DNA from: Paenibacillus arenilitoris
GTDB taxonomy: Bacteria > Bacillota > Bacilli > Paenibacillales > Paenibacillaceae
Length of the DNA stretch: 49,895 bases
Reading direction: 5' to 3'
Assembly (NCBI RefSeq): GCF_014705655.1
Contig: NZ_JACXIY010000048.1
Coordinates: forward strand, 1 to 49,895
The translations under genes and the position numbers were made by a program. Positions 8,717 through 16,444 of the stretch are shown one piece after another. The notes beneath the pieces are model-generated. The model ran no database searches. It saw nothing but the letters and a program-made list of their open reading frames with translations, and had not been told where the DNA came from. Each line of letters opens with the position of its first letter. The stretch's first letter is position 1.

Positions 8717-8745
8717 TTACATGGCATCGGCGATCATGATATGAT
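8717..8745 (+). promoter_or_regulatory. Predicted promoter of the EamA transporter gene
   Basis: TTACAT (8717-8722) and TATGAT (8740-8745) with a 17-base spacer, about 48 bases before the start codon. Confidence 0.5.
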
Positions 8746-8792
8746 GGACGGGACGTATTGAATAGAGAAACGGACAGGATGGAGCGGAGAAA

Positions 8793-9707
8793 ATGAACGG
8801 CAAATGGTTGAACTACGGCGGCCTTGTTTTGGTTGCCGTTATTTGGGGTGCGAATTTCGGCATTTCGCGCCTCGCGATGGAATCTTTTCATCCGATCGTA
8901 TTTTCGGTGCTGAGGTTCGGGCTGGCCGTCCCGTTCTTCTTCTTGCTGCTGTGGCGCAAGGAAGGGAGCGTCGGCATTCCGTGGCGGCTTGTTCCGAGGC
9001 TAGCGCTGATCGGGCTTGTCGGCATCACGCTGCTTGAAATTACAGTCATGTACTCCATCAAATTTACGACGCTCGCGAACGCATCGCTGCTGAACGTGGC
9101 GCCTTGGCCGATCTTCGCCGCCTTGTTCGCGCCGCTGTTCCTTCGCGAATCGATTACGGTCCGGCTCGTGGTCGGCGGGGCGGTGTCCATGGTCGGCGTA
9201 TGCTTCGTCATTCTCGGCGGGCAGGAGGGCTTCAATCTGTCGCCCGAGAATATGCTGGGCAACGCGATGGCGCTCGGCGTAAGCATCATCGGCGCGTTGT
9301 TCAACCTGAGCACGATGTCGCTGATGAAGCAATATTCGGCGCTCCGGGTAAGCACCTGGACGATCGCCTTCGGCTCGCTGTTCATGCTGCCGCTGACGGC
9401 CGGAGGCGCATGGGGCCAGACGGATTGGGCGGGGCTCGGCGCGGGGCAGTACGCCTCGATTGCTTACAACGTGCTGATCTGCACGGTGGTCGCTTTCCTC
9501 GTATGGAATGCCAGCATGTTCAAGGTCGGCGCGACCCGTTCGAACTTTTTCCGCTATGCCGTTCCGGCGGCCGCGGTCGCGGCCGGCTACTTCATGTTCG
9601 ACGAGACGATCACGCTGCTGCAGCTGTGCGGCGCGGCTTGCATGGCCGCGGGCCTGGTGTGGATCAGCGTCGAGCGCAAGCAGGCACAGCCTCAGCTGCA
9701 GGCGTAG
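8793..9707 (+). CDS. DMT-superfamily (EamA) transporter
   Basis: 304 residues with ten hydrophobic segments in two five-helix repeats, the EamA duplication. The opening GGLVLVAVIWGANFGISRLAM carries the family W-G-x-N/S-F signature. Members export amino acids, metabolites or drugs; the substrate cannot be read from sequence. Start at ATG 8793 with GGAGCGGAG before it. The C-terminus (SVERKQAQPQLQA) is short and cytoplasmic. It is a single-gene unit between its own promoter and a terminator. Confidence 0.88.
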   Translation: MNGKWLNYGGLVLVAVIWGANFGISRLAMESFHPIVFSVLRFGLAVPFFFLLLWRKEGSVGIPWRLVPRLALIGLVGITLLEITVMYSIKFTTLANASLLNVAPWPIFAALFAPLFLRESITVRLVVGGAVSMVGVCFVILGGQEGFNLSPENMLGNAMALGVSIIGALFNLSTMSLMKQYSALRVSTWTIAFGSLFMLPLTAGGAWGQTDWAGLGAGQYASIAYNVLICTVVAFLVWNASMFKVGATRSNFFRYAVPAAAVAAGYFMFDETITLLQLCGAACMAAGLVWISVERKQAQPQLQA

Positions 9708-9743
9708 CGCCGCCATTCTGCACAAAATGCAACGCAGCACAAT

Positions 9744-9785
9744 AGGAATCCGCGTCTTGATCCGAGACGGCCGGGTTCCTTTTTC
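9744..9785 (+). terminator. Terminator after the EamA gene
   Basis: Hairpin with outer arms AGGAATCC/GGGTTCCT and inner arms CGTCT/AGACG, followed by TTTTT. Confidence 0.8.
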
Positions 9786-9786
9786 G

Positions 9787-9920
9787 TTTATAAGTTTTGC
9801 ACTTATAAATGAGTTTATATTTCATCGCGAAACGAGCTTATGCCGCCAAAGGACGGCACAGAACCGAGCTGCACAAGATGCAGCTAGCGGTTCGTGCGTA
9901 GCGTCAGCCGTTTACACTTG
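9787..9920. repeat. Dispersed intergenic repeat, copy A (with a hairpin insertion)
   Basis: Starts with TTTATAAGTTTTGCACTTAT and ends with CAGCCGTTTACACTTG. The same ordered blocks, with scattered substitutions, occur at 47012-47100. Copy A carries about 45 extra bases that form a hairpin: GAACCGAGCTGCA (9861-9873) pairs with TGCAGCTAGCGGTTC (9879-9893), with a small bulge. A further small hairpin CCGCATAAATGCGG follows at 9932-9945. The 432-base gap 9708-10139 otherwise holds only the terminator and the AT-rich leader of the next gene; I see no gene in it. Confidence 0.75.
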
Positions 9921-10139
9921 TTTTGTGCAATCCGCATAAATGCGGCACCTTTATTCACCTCGGACGTCATACTACCTACAAACAAATGAAACCTAACATG
10001 ACAATGGATTATGACGATAAAAATTTGCATTTTATAGCGAAATAATTCTTTTAATCTCGCAATGAAACAGGTAAAATCATGAAAGCGGCTTTTTGGAAAT
10101 AGAGAGAGTCGGACTCTATGGTGAAGGAATGAAGGTAAG

Positions 10140-11399
10140 ATGTCGGTCAGTGTAGTCGAAGAAACGTTAAATCCGTACAAAATCGCCCAGCAGCAGGTTG
10201 ACGCCGCGGCGGCGCGCCTGCAGCTTCCGGAGCATGTTACGCAAATATTGAAGACGCCGAAACGCGTGCTGTCGGTCAGCTTCTCCGTTCGCATGGACGA
10301 CGGCTCGTTCCGCGTGTTCGAAGGCTACCGCTCCCAGCACAACGACGCGATCGGCCCGACGAAGGGCGGCATTCGCTTCCATCCCGACGTGACGCTCGAC
10401 GAGGTGAAGGCGCTCTCGATGTGGATGAGCTTTAAGTGCGGGGTCGTCGGGCTTCCTTACGGCGGCGGCAAGGGCGGCGTCATTTGCGATCCGCGCCGGC
10501 ACAGCAAAGGGGAGATCGAGCGCATCAGCCGCGCGTTCATGGAAGCGATCTCGGATTTCGTAGGTCCGGACAAAGATATCCCGGCCCCGGACGTCTATAC
10601 GACGCCGCAGATCATGGGCTGGATGATGGATACATTCAGCCGGCTGAAGGGCGCGAACTCGCCGGGCGTCATTACGGGCAAGCCGCTCATCATCGGCGGG
10701 TCGAAGGGGCGCAACGAGGCGACGGCGCAAGGATGCGTTTATACGATTTTGGCCGCTCTTAATGATTTGAATCTGCCGGTTCTGAACGCGACCGCGGCCA
10801 TTCAGGGCTTCGGCAACGCGGGCCGAATCGCGGCGAGGCTGCTAAGCGAAGCGGGCTGCAAAATCGTGGCGGTCAGCGATTCGAAGGGCGGCATCTACGA
10901 TCCGAACGGCCTCGACATCGAGCGGGTATCGGCACTGAAGGATTCGGGCTCGATTCGCGAATACGGCGAGTCCTGCGCGATTACGAACGAAGCTTTGCTT
11001 GAACTGGACGTGGACGTGCTCGTTCCGGCTGCGCTCGAGAACGTCATTACGGCCGCTAACGCGGATCGCGTCAAAGCGAGGATCGTCGCGGAAGCGGCCA
11101 ACGGTCCGACGACGCCGGAGGCGGACCGCGTGCTGGCGAAGAAAGGCGTGACCGTCATTCCGGACGTGCTCGCGAATGCCGGCGGCGTGACGGTGTCTTA
11201 TTTTGAATGGGTGCAGAACCTGATGAATTACTACTGGAGCGAGGCCGAGGTGCTGGAGAAGCTGGAGACGAACATGATCCAATCCTATGTGGCGGTTCGC
11301 GACCTGGCCAAGGAGCATAAGACGGACCTGCGCACGGCGGCGTACATGATCTCGATCAAGCGGATTGCGGCCGCAATGGAAGCAAGAGGCTGGATCTAA
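10140..11399 (+). CDS. gudB: NAD-type glutamate dehydrogenase (Glu/Leu/Phe/Val dehydrogenase family)
   Basis: 419 residues, close to B. subtilis RocG/GudB. Catalyses glutamate + NAD to 2-oxoglutarate + ammonium. Seen: the substrate motif GPTKGGIRFHP, catalytic Lys111 in PYGGGKGGV, the acidic catalytic stretch PAPDVYTTPQIMGWM, and the Rossmann motif GFGNAGRIAA. The C-terminus KRIAAAMEARGWI is the GudB/RocG ending. The active-site region is uninterrupted, unlike the cryptic gudB allele of laboratory B. subtilis. Likely co-transcribed with ddh 37 bases downstream. Which of gudB/rocG it corresponds to is not decided by sequence alone. Confidence 0.93.
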   Translation: MSVSVVEETLNPYKIAQQQVDAAAARLQLPEHVTQILKTPKRVLSVSFSVRMDDGSFRVFEGYRSQHNDAIGPTKGGIRFHPDVTLDEVKALSMWMSFKCGVVGLPYGGGKGGVICDPRRHSKGEIERISRAFMEAISDFVGPDKDIPAPDVYTTPQIMGWMMDTFSRLKGANSPGVITGKPLIIGGSKGRNEATAQGCVYTILAALNDLNLPVLNATAAIQGFGNAGRIAARLLSEAGCKIVAVSDSKGGIYDPNGLDIERVSALKDSGSIREYGESCAITNEALLELDVDVLVPAALENVITAANADRVKARIVAEAANGPTTPEADRVLAKKGVTVIPDVLANAGGVTVSYFEWVQNLMNYYWSEAEVLEKLETNMIQSYVAVRDLAKEHKTDLRTAAYMISIKRIAAAMEARGWI

Positions 11400-11436
11400 C
11401 GGAACGATTAATTTATAGGAAAAAGGTGGCGGCAGC

Positions 11437-12414
11437 ATGACGGAACAGATTCGCATCGGTATCGTAGGTTACGGCAATTTAGGACGCGGCGTAGAGCTCG
11501 CGATTAGGCAAAATCCGGATATGAGGCTTGACGCCATATTTACTCGCAGGGAACCGTCTGCGATTCCTTCCGAGACGAAGGCGTATTCGATCGAAGACGC
11601 GGAGCGCTTCGCGAACGATATCGACGTTATGATTTTGTGCGGGGGCTCGGCGACGGATTTGCCGGATCAGGGACCGGCGTTCGCGAGGATGTTTCATACG
11701 GTGGACAGCTTCGATACGCACGCGCGCATTCCCGAATATTTCGATCAGGTGGATCAAGCGGCGAGCGGCAACGGCAAGGTGAGCGTCATTTCGACGGGCT
11801 GGGACCCGGGCTTGTTCTCGTTGAACCGGCTGCTGGCGGAATCGATCCTTCCGGAAGGGAAGGAGTATACGTTCTGGGGCAAGGGCGTAAGCCAAGGCCA
11901 CTCCGACGCGATCCGCCGCGTAAGCGGCGTGAAGCATGGCGTGCAGTATACGATTCCGAGCGACCAAGCGGTCGAGCGCGTCCGTAACGGGGAAAATCCG
12001 GAGCTATCGACGCGCGAGAAGCATATCCGCGAATGCTACGTCGTTGCGGAGGAAGGCGCCGACCAGGCGGCGATCGCGGAAGAGATCCGCACGATGCCGA
12101 ACTATTTTGCCGATTACGACACGACCGTTCATTTCATCGACGAAGCGACGATGAAGGCGGAGCATCGGGCGATGCCGCACGGCGGCTTGGTGCTGCGCAG
12201 CGGCAGAACGGGCGAGAGCAGCACGCAAATCATCGAATTCGGCCTGAAGCTCGACAGCAACCCCGAGTTCACGGCCAGCGTACTCGTCGCTTATGCGCGC
12301 GCGGCCTACAAGCTCGCCCGCGAAGGACAGTCCGGCGCGAAGACGGTATTCGACATCCCGTTCGCCTATCTGTCGCCGAAATCCGGCGCGGAGCTTCGGA
12401 GGACGTTGTTGTAG
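11437..12414 (+). CDS. ddh: meso-Diaminopimelate D-dehydrogenase
   Basis: 325 residues. Converts tetrahydrodipicolinate directly to meso-diaminopimelate using ammonia and NADPH, a one-step branch of lysine and peptidoglycan precursor synthesis. Seen: Rossmann motif IRIGIVGYGNLGRGVE at the N-terminus, the DSFDTHARIPEY segment, STGWDPGLFSLNR and GKGVSQGHSDAIRRVSGV, all diagnostic of this enzyme. It follows glutamate dehydrogenase, so the two ammonia-linked dehydrogenases share a likely transcript. SD AAAAAGGTGG before the ATG. Confidence 0.95.
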   Translation: MTEQIRIGIVGYGNLGRGVELAIRQNPDMRLDAIFTRREPSAIPSETKAYSIEDAERFANDIDVMILCGGSATDLPDQGPAFARMFHTVDSFDTHARIPEYFDQVDQAASGNGKVSVISTGWDPGLFSLNRLLAESILPEGKEYTFWGKGVSQGHSDAIRRVSGVKHGVQYTIPSDQAVERVRNGENPELSTREKHIRECYVVAEEGADQAAIAEEIRTMPNYFADYDTTVHFIDEATMKAEHRAMPHGGLVLRSGRTGESSTQIIEFGLKLDSNPEFTASVLVAYARAAYKLAREGQSGAKTVFDIPFAYLSPKSGAELRRTLL

Positions 12415-12423
12415 GAGGTAAGG

Positions 12424-12876
12424 ATGGATATAAGGAAGCTGAATTCCGGCGAACAACCGCCGATGGAGCTGCTGTTATTGGCCGACCCTTCCCGCGAGCT
12501 AGTCGAAGAATATATAAATAGAGGTCATTGCTTCATCGCCGAAGAGGACGGGCACATCGTTGGCGTTTACGTATTGCTGCCGACAAGGCCCGGAACGGTA
12601 GAATTAGTCAATGTAGCGGTCGAGGAAAGCCGGCAAGGCCAAGGAATCGGCAAGCGGATGGTGAATCATGCGGTACTGGAAGCCAAGTCGCTCGGCTTCA
12701 AAACGATCGAAGTCGGGACCGGCAATTCGGGCATTGGCCAGCTCGCGCTATATCAGAAATGCGGCTTCCGAATTACGGGCGTCGATCGGGACTTTTTCAT
12801 TAGGCACTACAACGAGCCGATATTCGAAAACGGGATCCAAGTCGTTGATATGATACGGATGTCGCAAGATTTATAA
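12424..12876 (+). CDS. GNAT-family N-acetyltransferase
   Basis: 150 residues. The acetyl-CoA pyrophosphate loop is RQGQGIGKRMV (near residue 65), followed by a helix and the YQKCGFRITGVDRDFF segment typical of GNAT proteins. The acceptor is unknown. The ATG comes 9 bases after the ddh stop, with AGGAGG overlapping the stop region, so it is probably translated from the same message. Confidence 0.88.
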   Translation: MDIRKLNSGEQPPMELLLLADPSRELVEEYINRGHCFIAEEDGHIVGVYVLLPTRPGTVELVNVAVEESRQGQGIGKRMVNHAVLEAKSLGFKTIEVGTGNSGIGQLALYQKCGFRITGVDRDFFIRHYNEPIFENGIQVVDMIRMSQDL

Positions 12877-12916
12877 CTCTCCTTAGCCGTTAGTCGATCT
12901 GCTAATCGAAGGAAAT

Positions 12917-12953
12917 CACCAGCCAATCCAAATGCGGAGGGCTGGTGTTTTCA
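12917..12953 (+). terminator. Terminator after gudB-ddh-GNAT
   Basis: Arms CACCAGCC and GGCTGGTG around a 15-base loop, followed by TTTTC. Confidence 0.75.
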
Positions 12954-12973
12954 TTTTATAGGACTTCCTCATT

Positions 12974-13002
12974 TTGTCCGCCCTTGTATTTTCAAGTATG
13001 AT
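12974..13002 (+). promoter_or_regulatory. Predicted promoter of the VanZ-like gene
   Basis: TTGTCC (12974-12979), 17-base spacer, TATGAT (12997-13002). Confidence 0.6.
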
Positions 13003-13038
13003 AGAAGGGCAGGGTTTCCGAAGGAGGTGTTCCCGGTC

Positions 13039-13581
13039 TTGAAACAATCGGTTGTTCGGTTATCTACCCTGATCTGGGGAATATTGCTCGCGGCCTGGCT
13101 CATCCTTATCTTTGCGCTATCGTCGCAGTCATACGAGCAGCAGACCATTTTGCCGCTATTAATAACCCGTATTGGTTACCACGATCTCGTCAGGCTGCTG
13201 CCGGACATCACGATAACCTACCGGTGGACTACGATACATGCCCATACGTCGCCGTATCTGTTCGTTGAATTTCTGTTCCGCAAGGGGGCTCATTTATTCG
13301 TGTATGCGACGTTTGCCGGCCTCTTGTTCATGTTCATACGTTCGTTGTTTCCGCGCCGCGTCTTGGCTGCCGTCTTCGTCACTTTGCTTGTTGCGACGGC
13401 CGTGCCCGCTTTGGACGAATGGAACCAGCTCAGCTCCGCGAACCGGACGGGGAACGCGACGGATGTCGTGCTCGATTTTGCGGGAGGATGCGTGGGGCTG
13501 CTGGTCTGCCTGGTTGTGCTCGGGCTTATGAGACTATGGAAAACGCGAGGGAGAAAGGGCGGGGGTTTGCCCTCCGAATAG
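13039..13581 (+). CDS. VanZ-family membrane protein
   Basis: 180 residues from TTG 13039. Four hydrophobic segments (WGILLAAWLILIFALSSQS, AHLFVYATFAGLLFMFI, VLAAVFVTLLVATAVPA, GGCVGLLVCLVVLGLM) and the conserved VanZ signatures F-R-K-x-A-H and DEWNQLSSANRTGNATDVVLDFAG. VanZ gives low-level teicoplanin resistance in enterococci, but most family members are of unknown role. A GTG at 13027 is in frame but is inside the AAGGAGG ribosome-binding site (13021-13027), so the TTG 11 bases later is preferred. Confidence 0.87.
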   Translation: MKQSVVRLSTLIWGILLAAWLILIFALSSQSYEQQTILPLLITRIGYHDLVRLLPDITITYRWTTIHAHTSPYLFVEFLFRKGAHLFVYATFAGLLFMFIRSLFPRRVLAAVFVTLLVATAVPALDEWNQLSSANRTGNATDVVLDFAGGCVGLLVCLVVLGLMRLWKTRGRKGGGLPSE

Positions 13582-13618
13582 CGAATGGTTATAAAGACTT
13601 AATATATCGAGAAGAATG

Positions 13619-13650
13619 AATCCCTGGTCCAACAAGACCGGGGATTCTTT
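13619..13650 (+). terminator. Terminator after the VanZ-like gene
   Basis: Arms AATCCCTGGTC and GACCGGGGATT with a CAACAA loop (one T-G wobble), then CTTT. Confidence 0.75.
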
Positions 13651-13728
13651 GCGTTCGATTGCAGTTCGACAGTCACAGTCAGGTGAGTCAATAGGTATAA
13701 AAAAAGATTAGATTCATAGAACTAATCG

Positions 13729-13757
13729 TTGTGAAAATATGTCGAAATCTGTATAAT
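13729..13757 (+). promoter_or_regulatory. Strong predicted promoter of the 49-residue membrane peptide
   Basis: TTGTGA (13729-13734), 17-base spacer, perfect TATAAT (13752-13757). Confidence 0.7.
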
Positions 13758-13832
13758 ATAGACAGACGCATAAATCGAACGAGAAATGGCAATGTTGATG
13801 CTAGTCAACGATTTGCCGATGGAGGTTAAGCC

Positions 13833-13982
13833 ATGCTTTGGATTATTTCGAGCTTATATTTAGTCATTGTCGTGTGGTTCCTATGTTTGTTTACCGTATC
13901 TAAGCGTTCGGATAAGCGAGCGTTAGCCGCGTTTCAGGCGGAATTCCCGAATGCGAACGAACCTGAAACCCGAATTCCATAA
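13833..13982 (+). CDS. Small single-span membrane protein (49 residues)
   Basis: ATG preceded by GGAGG with 7-base spacing, stop TAA at 13980. The peptide begins MLWIISSLYLVIVVWFLCLF, one membrane helix, and continues with a basic then acidic polar tail ending in ETRIP. It has its own good promoter about 75 bases upstream and a terminator 15 bases downstream, so it looks like a real monocistronic gene. I do not recognise the family. The short N-terminal helix with a cytoplasmic tail resembles regulatory microproteins that bind a membrane partner, but that is only a resemblance. Confidence 0.72.
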   Translation: MLWIISSLYLVIVVWFLCLFTVSKRSDKRALAAFQAEFPNANEPETRIP

Positions 13983-13997
13983 TGATGGGCATGAGCG

Positions 13998-14030
13998 GAT
14001 CCCTGACCTTTGCGGTCGGGGATTTTTTGT
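13998..14030 (+). terminator. Terminator after the small membrane protein
   Basis: Arms GATCCCTGACC and GGTCGGGGATT (one wobble), loop TTTGC, followed by TTTTTTG. Confidence 0.85.
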
Positions 14031-14134
14031 TTCAATCGTATGCATGCAAGCCCATAGGAAATAAATTGCTGCGGTCAAAAGCTGCGGCTATCACGTATAA
14101 TCGACATTGGTTCATGAAGTTAGGATGATACATC

Positions 14135-14190
14135 AGAATCCCACACTTCAGCCGAAGCGACAGCTTCGGTAAGTGGTGGGAGTATTCATA
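14135..14190 (+). mobile_element. Solo right end of an IS200/IS605-type element (remnant)
   Basis: A hairpin at 14140-14180 has outer arms CCCACACTT/AAGTGGTGGG and inner arms CCGAAGC/GCTTCGG, framed by GAAT on the left and AGTATTCA on the right. This layout is the usual imperfect-palindrome right end of IS605-type elements. No transposase gene is attached; the next sequence is the start of the MATE fragment. Bases 14031-14134 hold nothing I can name. Confidence 0.55.
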
Positions 14191-14252
14191 ATTTGAAAAG
14201 ACGATTGAACTTCTTATTTCGGAAATGGCCGCATAGCGTGGCTAATGCGGGA

Positions 14253-14959
14253 GGGGCGTTCGGGTTTCCGAAATGGGTCTCATGGGCGTTGCCGTCTCGA
14301 CAGTCATCTGCCGTCTTCTCGCGACGATCGTGCTGTTCATTATGTATCTCGGTTCGTTCGAGCGGGCGATCGGCCTTGGCGACTTGAAGCTGTTCAACCG
14401 GAAGCTGTTCGGAGAAATTTTGCGGATCGGCTGGTCGCTCGGCGTCAATATGTCCTGCTGGGTATTCACGCAGCTGCTCATCTTCACCTGGATCGCCATG
14501 ATCGGCACGGGCGAGCTGGCAGCCCGGACTTACATGAACACGCTCGAATCGTTCTGCTTCCTACTCGGTTATTCGGTTGCGCTCGCGGTGCAAATCCAGA
14601 TCGCGCATCTGTTCGGGGCGGGAAGGGCGAAGGAGGCGTACGGTACGGCGTACCGGGCGATGTGGATCGGTCTGGCCGTTGTTACTGTCAATGCGCTGCT
14701 CATCTTCGCATTCGGCCGGCAGCTGCTCGGCTTGTTCGCGGACAATGCGGACATCGTCTCACTTGACGTATCCCTGCTGGGCCTCAATCTGCTGCTGCAG
14801 CCGGGCAAAATGGTCAATATGGCGCTTAGCAACGCGTTGAACGCGGTCGGAGACACCTGGTTCACGATGTGGATCTCCGTGTTCTCGATGTGGCTGATCG
14901 CGACCGGGCTTGCCTATTACGCCGATATTGAGCTGGATTGGGGCTTGGTCGACATTTAT
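14253..14959 (+). pseudogene. MATE-family efflux transporter, central/C-terminal fragment (part 1)
   Basis: Codons from about 14273 read MGLMGVAVSTVICRLLATIV to ELDWGLVDIY, the second half of a MATE sodium/drug antiporter (about 230 of a usual 450 residues, with five or six membrane spans). The N-terminal half is missing. The family motif GFP-x-MGLMG is split between two frames: GAFGFPK is read in one frame and MGLMG in another, which a single-base deletion near 14270 explains. Part 1 ends after codon TAT (14957-14959), where an insertion element begins; the reading frame resumes exactly at 16198. Confidence 0.85.
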
Positions 14960-15073
14960 CATCTTAGTCGAGAAGACTCCCTCTTCAACGAAGTAAGCGG
15001 GAGATGAATCGATATCTTTTTGGTATATGAATGCGAACATATGTGCTATAATTTTGGTGAGGAGGTGATACCA

Positions 15074-16116
15074 ATGCTCGTCCATAAAGCCTACAAGTTT
15101 CGTATCTATCCGAACAAAGCACAAGCAACACGGATGAGTTTTTTAACAAATATGAAGCCATCAAAGGCGTTCGGGAGTTAAAACGGCATTATCCTTTTCT
15201 TAAAGAAGCGGATAGCATAGCCTTGCAAAAGTCGATTGAAAATCTAAATGATTCCTATACCCGCTACTATAAGAAGCAAACGGGCAAACCACGCTTCAAA
15301 AGCAAAAAGAATGCTGTGCAATCGTATACGACCAAACAAACGAATGGCAATATCGCGGTGTCGGGCAACCATATCAAGCTGCCGAAGCTCGGTTTGGTTC
15401 GTTTTTCCAAAAGTCGTGAGGTTGAGGGAAGAATCCTGAATGCTACGGTTCGCCTTCATCCAAGCGGTAAATACTTCGTTTCACTGTTGGCAGAAACCGA
15501 AGTGCAAGCTTTGCCTGAAACCCGATCCGCATGCGGAATTGATGTTGGGTTAAAGGATTTTGCTGTTGTCAGTGACGGAACCGTCCATCAGAATCCGAAG
15601 TGGTTTAAGCGATTAGAACAGAAGTTAGCAAACGAACAGCGAAGGCTTGCCAGACGAACAAAAGGTTCTTCCAATTGGCATAAGCAGCGGATTCGGATTG
15701 CCCGAATTCATGAGCGCATCGCTAACGCACGAAACGACTACTTGCATAAAATCTCTACCGGGATCGTCAAAAACCACGACATCATCGGGATCGAGGATTT
15801 AGCGGTAAAAAACCTTTTGAAAAACGCAAACCTTGCCCAAGCGATCCGTGAAGTATCGTGGTCGCAATTTCGAGCGATGCTTGCGTACAAAGCAAGCTGG
15901 TATGGCAAACAGGTGATTGCCGTAGCACGCAGCTTTGCGAGCAGTCAATTATGCTCCTGTTGCGGAACGAAGAACAAAGACGTGAAGAATCTCAACTTGC
16001 GTGAGTGGGAGTGTCCAAGCTGCGGCAGTCATCACCATCGCGATCTGAACGCAAGCATCAATCTGAGAAACGAAGCCATCCGGCTTCTAACCGTAGGGAC
16101 TACGGGGATAGCCTAA
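15074..16116 (+). pseudogene. tnpB: TnpB RNA-guided nuclease, broken near the N-terminus
   Basis: ATG 15074 has GAGGAGGTG before it and an extended -10 (TGCTATAAT) at 15045-15053. It reads MLVHKAYKFRIYPNKAQAT, the normal TnpB start, then runs into a stop near 15180. From about 15136 a second frame carries the remainder (EFFNKYEAIKGVRELKRHYP onward to 16116). The joint lacks the residues normally lying between these parts, so a frame-changing internal deletion has occurred. The nuclease core is intact: RuvC Asp in GIDVGLKDFA (15541), Glu in GIEDLAV (15793), the four-cysteine zinc ribbon CSCCG...CPSCG, and final Asp in HRDLNASINL (16042). A shorter product from 15223 could be made but would lack the N-terminal wedge domain. 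Confidence 0.88.
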
Positions 16117-16153
16117 TCCACGATTTGCCCGTTAGGGTGAAGTTCTTAGGAAT

Positions 16154-16189
16154 CCCCTTTTTAAAATCAATATTGATTTTAAAAAGGGG
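16154..16189. repeat. Perfect 36-base palindrome at the IS right end
   Basis: Arms CCCCTTTTTAAAATCAAT and ATTGATTTTAAAAAGGGG meet with no loop. In this family the right-end hairpin is the TnpA recognition structure, and it also forms the end of the tnpB guide (omega/reRNA) transcript. It could act as a terminator for tnpB. Confidence 0.8.
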
Positions 16190-16197
16190 TAGTTCAA

Positions 16198-16353
16198 GCC
16201 TGCATGATTCTGGATGAGTATTTGCGAGGGGTGCTGTCGCTGCTGCGCTGGCGGAGGCGGAAGCTTCTGCGCAAGGCGGAGCGGGCCGGAGAGGCGGGGC
16301 TTCCGGAGGGATGCGGATCGGCTGTTCGCAATCAAACCGCGCTGGATGCGTGA
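16198..16353 (+). pseudogene. MATE-family transporter, C-terminal tail (part 2)
   Basis: Reads ACMILDEYLRGVLSLLRWRR... to a TGA at 16351, the basic C-terminal tail of the MATE protein interrupted at 14959. The frame matches part 1 when the element is removed. Confidence 0.85.
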
Positions 16354-16444
16354 AGAAAGAGTATAATAGAGGAAAAAAGGGACGGCGGCGGTCTGCGATG
16401 GGCAGGCTGCTGCCCGTTCGCATGAGAGGCGGGAAGACGGAAGC

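Larger units (their letters stand above)
14960..16197 (+). mobile_element. Defective IS200/IS605-family (tnpB-type) element inserted in the MATE gene
   Basis: About 1238 bases, clearly lower in GC than its surroundings. The left end (from 14960) carries an imperfect hairpin around ACTCCC...GGGAGA. The right end is a perfect 36-base palindrome (16154-16189) followed by TAGTTCAA. Joining 14959 to 16198 restores an uninterrupted MATE reading frame, so both ends can be placed to the base (allowing for small ambiguity). The flank to the left is TTTAT, matching the short AT-rich target that IS605-type single-strand transposition uses, and there is no target duplication, as expected for that mechanism. 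There is no tnpA in it. Confidence 0.85.

Noticed and set aside
13021..13038. GTG 13027 as the start of the VanZ-like gene
   Set aside because: It is part of the AAGGAGG ribosome-binding sequence; TTG 13039 has sensible spacing.
14193..14387. 64-codon frame at the start of the MATE fragment as a separate gene
   Set aside because: It contains GAFGFPK of the MATE protein and then runs out of frame; better explained by a one-base deletion in a pseudogene.
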